The notes under the pieces were generated by a model. The model did no database searches and was not told the origin of the DNA. It saw only the letters and a list, made by a program, of their open reading frames with translations. A stretch of 64,000 nucleotides of DNA from Hyphomicrobiales bacterium (lineage in GTDB: Bacteria; Pseudomonadota; Alphaproteobacteria; Rhizobiales; Rhizobiaceae), in NCBI GenBank assembly GCA_900470155.1, contig UBZT01000014.1, forward strand, positions 124,001-188,000. Direction: 5' to 3'. Below are positions 59,921 through 64,000 of the stretch, one piece after another; positions within the stretch are counted from its first letter, which is position 1, and each line of letters opens with the position of its first letter. A program made the translations under genes and the position numbers.

Positions 59921-61759
59921 GTGGAAAACGCAGTGACAGACCCCGACCGCGGCGGAAAGCCGAAAAGCGAGGGGGCGTCGACGAGCAAGCGCAAGGGCGG
60001 TAATTCCCGCCGGCGCGGCAAGGGAAGAAAGACGGCGGCGGCGCAAGCCGGCGCGGAACTTTCGACTTTAGCAGGATCAGCTAGTGAGCAGGTCTCGGTT
60101 CGACGTTCCGAATCAGTGGTTGCGGATGGTCCCATCCGCAAGCGAAAGCGTCGTCGTCGTGGCAAGGCGGCGTCCGCCTCTGCGGTAACGTCGGATGCGT
60201 CAGGCGTGCAGAGCGGCCCCGTGCCGCCGAAAAATACGCCCTCTCAGACTTTGACGTCGCACGGTTCCTCCTCACCTGCATCACCACAGGGTTCCGGCCA
60301 GGGATCTGCGCGCACCGACAATGCCGCCGCGGCCGCCGTGCATTCGCAGGGTTCGGCACCATCCGCTCAGGGTGAAACGCGCCAGACCGCCAGCAACACA
60401 GCGGGTCAAGCAGGGGCCCAAGCGGCAGGCGAGCAGGCCCCTGGCCGCAAGCGCCGACGCAATCGGCGCAACGGTCAGGCCGCTGCCCGCCAGGGCAGGC
60501 CGGGCCAAAATCGCCCCGGTCAGGTCCGGCCGCTCGCCGGCTCGCAGCCGCCGGCCGGCAAGGCTACCCCGTCAGGCAAGGCAACCCCGTCCGGCGGGCA
60601 TGCTGCCGGCACCCGGGCGCGCGCTCCGGAGAGCGAGCCGCAGCCTGCCGGTCAGGCGCCGCGCCCGGCACAAGCCGGTCACGCCCCCGATCGGTCGCAG
60701 ACGGATCGCCCGCGCTCAACCGCCCCGGAGGGTTCACATGACGACCTCTATGCGGCGCTCGATCTCGGCACCAACAATTGCCGCCTGCTGATTGCCCAGC
60801 CGACCCGGCCCGGCCAGTTCCGCGTCGTCGATGCCTTTTCACGCATCGTCCGTCTCGGGGAGGGACTGGCGGCCACCGGTCGCCTGTCGCAGGATGCGAT
60901 GGACCGTGCCGTCGAGGCCCTGCGCATCTGCGCCACCAAGCTCGCCGGCCGCGAAATCCGCCGCATGCGGCTGATCGCCACCGAAGCCTGCCGGGCTGCC
61001 GAAAACGGCGAGGAGTTTCTCGCCCGTGTCACCGTCGAGACCGGGCTGGACCTCGAGATCATCAACCGCGAAACCGAGGCGCGGCTTGCAGTGTCCGGTT
61101 GTTCGTCGCTGGTCGGCCGTGAAGCACGCTCCGTCGTGCTGTTCGATATCGGCGGTGGTTCGTCGGAGATCGCGGTCATCCGCATCAATGAAAACCGCTC
61201 CAGCCGTCTCGCCAATCACATCACCCACTGGACCTCGCTGCCGGTCGGCGTCGTGACCTTGTCCGAGCGTCATGGCGGCCGCGATGTCACGCCGGAGGTC
61301 TTCGAGGCGATGACCTCGGAAGTCGCCGGCATGCTGTCGCATTTCGATTGCCCGCCTGTGCCGCTCGGTCCCGGCGGCGCGCCCGAAGATTTCCACCTGA
61401 TCGGCACGTCCGGCACGGTCACCACGCTGGCCGGTGTGCATCTCGACCTGCCGCGCTACGATCGTCGCAAGGTCGACGGCGTCTGGCTGTCGGATGACGA
61501 AGTCACGGCCATGCAAGCCAAGCTTCTATCCTGGGATTTTGCCGGCCGTGCCGCCAATCCGTGCATCGGCCCGGATCGCGCCGATCTCGTCCTGGCCGGC
61601 TGTGCCATTCTCGAAGCCATTCGCCGTCGCTGGCCGTCCACCCGCATGCGGGTTGCCGATCGCGGCCTGCGTGAGGGCCTGTTGACCGACATGATGGCGG
61701 ATGATGGCGTCTGGCGCCGCGGCCGCAATCGTCGCCCACCACATTTCAGGGAGCGCTGA
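59921..61759 (+). CDS. Ppx/GppA phosphatase with long basic disordered N-terminus
   Basis: 612 residues from the GTG at 59921 (a TTG at 59909 and a GTG at 59933 are alternatives). The catalytic domain (about 275-590) is a Ppx/GppA exopolyphosphatase/pppGpp phosphatase: DLGTNNCRLL, then ATEACRAAENG, the nucleotide motif LFDIGGGSSEI and GTSGTVTTLAGVHL. The first 270 residues are low complexity, rich in Ala, Gln, Ser, Gly with basic runs KRKRRRRGK and GRKRRRNRRNG and an internal repeat GKATPSGKATPSG. Such tails suggest binding to RNA, DNA or polyphosphate. The alphaproteobacterial lineage keeps a shorter tail; here it is large. Adjacent to rlmE (3 bases), so cotranscribed. Confidence 0.88.
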   Translation: MENAVTDPDRGGKPKSEGASTSKRKGGNSRRRGKGRKTAAAQAGAELSTLAGSASEQVSVRRSESVVADGPIRKRKRRRRGKAASASAVTSDASGVQSGPVPPKNTPSQTLTSHGSSSPASPQGSGQGSARTDNAAAAAVHSQGSAPSAQGETRQTASNTAGQAGAQAAGEQAPGRKRRRNRRNGQAAARQGRPGQNRPGQVRPLAGSQPPAGKATPSGKATPSGGHAAGTRARAPESEPQPAGQAPRPAQAGHAPDRSQTDRPRSTAPEGSHDDLYAALDLGTNNCRLLIAQPTRPGQFRVVDAFSRIVRLGEGLAATGRLSQDAMDRAVEALRICATKLAGREIRRMRLIATEACRAAENGEEFLARVTVETGLDLEIINRETEARLAVSGCSSLVGREARSVVLFDIGGGSSEIAVIRINENRSSRLANHITHWTSLPVGVVTLSERHGGRDVTPEVFEAMTSEVAGMLSHFDCPPVPLGPGGAPEDFHLIGTSGTVTTLAGVHLDLPRYDRRKVDGVWLSDDEVTAMQAKLLSWDFAGRAANPCIGPDRADLVLAGCAILEAIRRRWPSTRMRVADRGLREGLLTDMMADDGVWRRGRNRRPPHFRER

Positions 61760-61762
61760 GCC

Positions 61763-62554
61763 ATGAGCAAGCCACCGATCGGCGGCAATCGCACCGGCCG
61801 CAAACTCGGCCAGAAGGTCAAGAAGGGCAAGCTGAAGGCCTCGTCCAGACGCTGGCTCGAACGCCATATCAATGATCCGTATGTGCAGCGCGCCAAGCTC
61901 GAGGGCTACCGTGCCCGCGCGGCGTTCAAGCTGCTCGAGATCGACGAGAAACACCAGATCCTCAAAGGTGCCCGACGCATCATCGATCTCGGCGCTGCAC
62001 CGGGCAGCTGGTCGCAGATCGCCGCCAAGGTCACCGATTCCACTGACGATGATATTCGCGTCGCGGCGATCGACTTCCTCGAGATGGCGCCGCTTCCGGG
62101 CGTCAAGATCCTGCAGCTCGACTTTCTCGACGACGATGCGCCGCGCCAGTTGATGGAAGCCGTCGGCGGCACCCCGGATCTGGTCATTTCCGACATGGCG
62201 GCGCCGACCACCGGTCACCAGAGGACCGACCATCTGCGCACCATGCATCTGTGCGAGGTTGCGGCCTATTTTGCCGTCGAGGTTCTCGGAGAGGGCGGGC
62301 ATTTCCTTGCCAAGACCTTCCAGGGCGGTACGGAAAAAGACCTGCTGAACATGCTCAAGCATAACTTCCGCCAGGTCCTGCATATCAAGCCGCCGTCGTC
62401 GCGCTCGGAATCGGTCGAGATGTTTCTGCTTGCCAAGGATTTCAAGGGCAAGCGCGTCGGTCTTGGCGCCCGCAATCTCGAGCGTGCCGAAGACGATGGC
62501 GGGTTCGCCTACGATCCGCGCGAGGATGTGCCGGCCGACGAGAACCAGGACTGA
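61763..62554 (+). CDS. rlmE: 23S rRNA 2'-O-methyltransferase RlmE (RrmJ/FtsJ)
   Basis: 263 residues. SAM motif [16 protein letters not shown], the catalytic K-D-K-E residues in the [27 protein letters not shown] and FLAKTFQGG segments. It methylates U2552 in the A-loop of 23S rRNA. Starts 3 bases after the Ppx/GppA stop; GGGAGCG ribosome site within that gene. The N-terminal basic patch ([19 protein letters not shown]) is an RNA-binding extension typical of rhizobial RlmE. Confidence 0.96.
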   Translation: MSKPPIGGNRTGRKLGQKVKKGKLKASSRRWLERHINDPYVQRAKLEGYRARAAFKLLEIDEKHQILKGARRIIDLGAAPGSWSQIAAKVTDSTDDDIRVAAIDFLEMAPLPGVKILQLDFLDDDAPRQLMEAVGGTPDLVISDMAAPTTGHQRTDHLRTMHLCEVAAYFAVEVLGEGGHFLAKTFQGGTEKDLLNMLKHNFRQVLHIKPPSSRSESVEMFLLAKDFKGKRVGLGARNLERAEDDGGFAYDPREDVPADENQD

Positions 62555-62618
62555 CGCACCAGCACTGGCGCACCAGGCGTCGAGCCGGATCAGGACACAT
62601 ACAGGACGAAAAGACCAA

Positions 62619-63005
62619 ATGCTGCTGTACATCACCCTCGGCTCCACCGATCTCGCCCGCTCGCAGATCTTCTATGATGCCGTCCTGGCACCGCTGTCGG
62701 TGACGCGCCGCGTGACCGAGGACGATGAGCTCGGCTACGCCCCCGAAGGTGACGCCGACAGCCGCTGCCGCCTCTGGGTTCTGACGCCGGTCAACGGCAA
62801 AGAGGCGACGTTCGGCAATGGCGCAATGACGGCGCTGGATGCGCCGAGCCGCGACGCGGTCGATGCGTTTTATGCTGCAGCGATTGCGAATGGCGGCACG
62901 GATGAAGGCGCGCCCGGTCTCAGGCCCTATCACGCCAGCTTTTATGCCTGCTATGTCCGCGATCCCGACGGCAACAAGCTCTCGGCGGTTTGCGAAAAGC
63001 CCTGA
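62619..63005 (+). CDS. VOC-family glyoxalase-like protein
   Basis: 128 residues. One VOC domain: LLYITLGSTDLARSQIFYDAVLAPL, and YACYVRDPDGNKLSAVCEKP at the end, with two of the usual metal-position residues. Function unknown. A GGA-containing site before the ATG at 62619; the longer frame upstream overlaps rlmE and is not used. It ends 14 bases before the stop of the convergent MFS gene. Confidence 0.85.
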   Translation: MLLYITLGSTDLARSQIFYDAVLAPLSVTRRVTEDDELGYAPEGDADSRCRLWVLTPVNGKEATFGNGAMTALDAPSRDAVDAFYAAAIANGGTDEGAPGLRPYHASFYACYVRDPDGNKLSAVCEKP

Positions 63006-63019
63006 GCGGACTGCGGCTT

Positions 63020-64000
63020 TCACTTCACCGCGATGGTGTCCGTCTCTGCCGATCGGCGATAGCCCGAAACCGCTGATCCGACATCGCGCGGCAGCCCGAA
63101 AAACGGGATGATCGCGAAGACGGAAAGCCCGGCCACGACCGCGAAGGCGACGTGGAAATCACCCAAAGACAGCGTCCCGCCGGACAGCGTCGTGCTGGTT
63201 TCGAGAATGGCGGCGGCGACGGCCACGCCGAGCGCCAGGCTGATCTGCTGCAGCACCGATGTCAGCGATGTGGCCTGGCTTGCATGCCGGTCGTCGATCT
63301 CGGCATAGCCGAGCGTGTTGACCCCGGTGAAGAAGAAAGACCGGAAAAAGCCGCCGATCAACAGGAAGGCCATGATCACGGCGATCGGCGTTAACGGCGT
63401 GAAGAAGGAATTGGCGACCGTCGTCAATGTGCCGCCAAGGCCGGCGGCGATCAGGATGTTGCGAAAGCCGGCGGCCGCAAAGGCGCGTCGCGCCACGAAC
63501 TTGGTGGTGATCGCGCCGACCGCGGCAATGAACGTCGTCATGCCCGATTCGAATGCCGTCATCCCGAAACCCAGCTGCAGCATCAGTGGCAGCAGGAATG
63601 GCGTTGCACCTGCTGCCAGCCGGAATGCTGTGCCGCCGATGATCGAGGCGCGGAAGCTGCGATTGGCAAACAGGCTGAGATCCAGCAGCGGCGCCTTGTG
63701 CCGGCGCGCATGCGGCACATAAAGCACCAGGCACAGCATCCCGGTGACCGCGGCCCCGATGCCGACGGCGATCGGCAAGCCCGGCAGGCTCATCACCGAC
63801 AGGCCGAAGACCAGCCCGGATGCTGCGATGGAGGTGAGCGCGAAGCCTTTCCAGTCGATCGGTGCCGTGTCCACCGGATCGATCTCGGGCAGGTAGATGC
63901 TGGAGAGCCAGAGGCCGGCAAGCCCGATCGGGATGTTGATCAGGAAGATCCAGTGCCAGCTGAAGAAGGTGGTGATGAAACCGCCGACCGGCGGTCCGGT
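63020..64000 (-). CDS. MFS drug exporter, DHA2 (EmrB) family, partial
   Basis: The gene runs off the right edge; the last 326 codons or so are present. At the edge the sequence reads GPPVGGFITTFFSWHWIFLINIP, the motif C / motif D region that follows the fifth and sixth helices of 14-helix DHA2 transporters. Eight or more further helices follow. The N-terminal part and any partner (EmrA-like) lie outside the window. Substrate unknown; DHA2 members export hydrophobic drugs, dyes or metabolites. Confidence 0.88.
   Translation of the reverse strand, partial: TGPPVGGFITTFFSWHWIFLINIPIGLAGLWLSSIYLPEIDPVDTAPIDWKGFALTSIAASGLVFGLSVMSLPGLPIAVGIGAAVTGMLCLVLYVPHARRHKAPLLDLSLFANRSFRASIIGGTAFRLAAGATPFLLPLMLQLGFGMTAFESGMTTFIAAVGAITTKFVARRAFAAAGFRNILIAAGLGGTLTTVANSFFTPLTPIAVIMAFLLIGGFFRSFFFTGVNTLGYAEIDDRHASQATSLTSVLQQISLALGVAVAAAILETSTTLSGGTLSLGDFHVAFAVVAGLSVFAIIPFFGLPRDVGSAVSGYRRSAETDTIAVK

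Noticed and set aside
60557..60592. Two-copy 18-base repeat as a CRISPR or satellite
   Set aside because: In-frame GKATPSG duplication within a coding low-complexity region; no array or cas genes.

Overview
The window is a contiguous stretch of GC-rich (about 60%) alphaproteobacterial chromosome, almost certainly from a member of the Rhizobiaceae (Agrobacterium/Rhizobium type). The case rests on gcrA with clustered GANTC sites, a SAM-II riboswitch in front of metZ, the order phoR-pstSCAB-phoU-phoB, the argD-argF-hslO and apaG-metZ groups, rhizobial-type DUF proteins (DUF6460, DUF3096), and three typical tRNA genes. There is no prophage, insertion sequence, CRISPR array or integrase. It reads as core chromosome with a few small accessory cassettes.

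Layout. 0-9.5 kb: end of an Hpt phosphotransfer protein, an HD-GYP response regulator, pyrC, a VOC protein, pyrE, a fructokinase, a VapBC-type toxin-antitoxin pair, pgi and fadD. 9.7-14.2 kb: a PRC-barrel protein, tRNA-Thr, a nitronate monooxygenase, an unknown bitopic membrane protein and ppk2. 14.4-22.2 kb: the phosphate-starvation locus phoR-pstSCAB-phoU-phoB with a three-unit PHO box. 22.2-26.5 kb: gcrA, argD, argF, hslO. 26.6-31.3 kb: accessory block of an exported hydrolase, an SDR, a LysR regulator and a SulP transporter. 31.3-34.5 kb: apaG, metZ with its riboswitch, a dCTP deaminase, tRNA-Gly. 34.7-42.5 kb: a VOC/hydrolase fusion, a GT2 glycosyltransferase, a solute-binding protein, a TerB protein, a degenerate nuclease, an S24 repressor, a NarL-type regulator and a small exported protein. 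42.6-50.5 kb: DUF952-pyrD, a MATE pump, a CAP lipoprotein, DUF6460, a TPR-methyltransferase, YitT, a GMC oxidoreductase, gluconokinase. 50.6-59.5 kb: NmrA-like/HxlR pair, the polyamine operon puuA-puuB-aguB, a D-amino-acid dehydrogenase, YbaN, a HypD-like lyase, a GFA protein, tRNA-Gln. 59.9-64 kb: Ppx/GppA with a long basic tail, rlmE, a VOC protein, and a DHA2 drug exporter cut by the window edge.

How the genes work together. Phosphate uptake and its control (Pho/Pst) sit beside polyphosphate metabolism (ppk2; a Ppx/GppA phosphatase further along). Three pyrimidine genes (pyrC, pyrE, pyrD) are present at separate sites. Nitrogen salvage is represented by arginine synthesis, putrescine utilisation and a probable hydroxyproline branch.

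The most informative material is regulatory: a SAM-II aptamer followed by an intrinsic terminator; an 11-N20-21 bp element repeated at two promoters and the start of a LysR gene; five GANTC sites in 76 bp before gcrA/argD; three unlinked promoters sharing an ACGT-WW-ACGT palindrome; and several neat operators (VapBC, LacI-like, HxlR, GntR-like). I found no clear candidate for a wholly new multi-gene system. The best leads are the VOC-hydrolase fusion and the repeated LysR-linked element.
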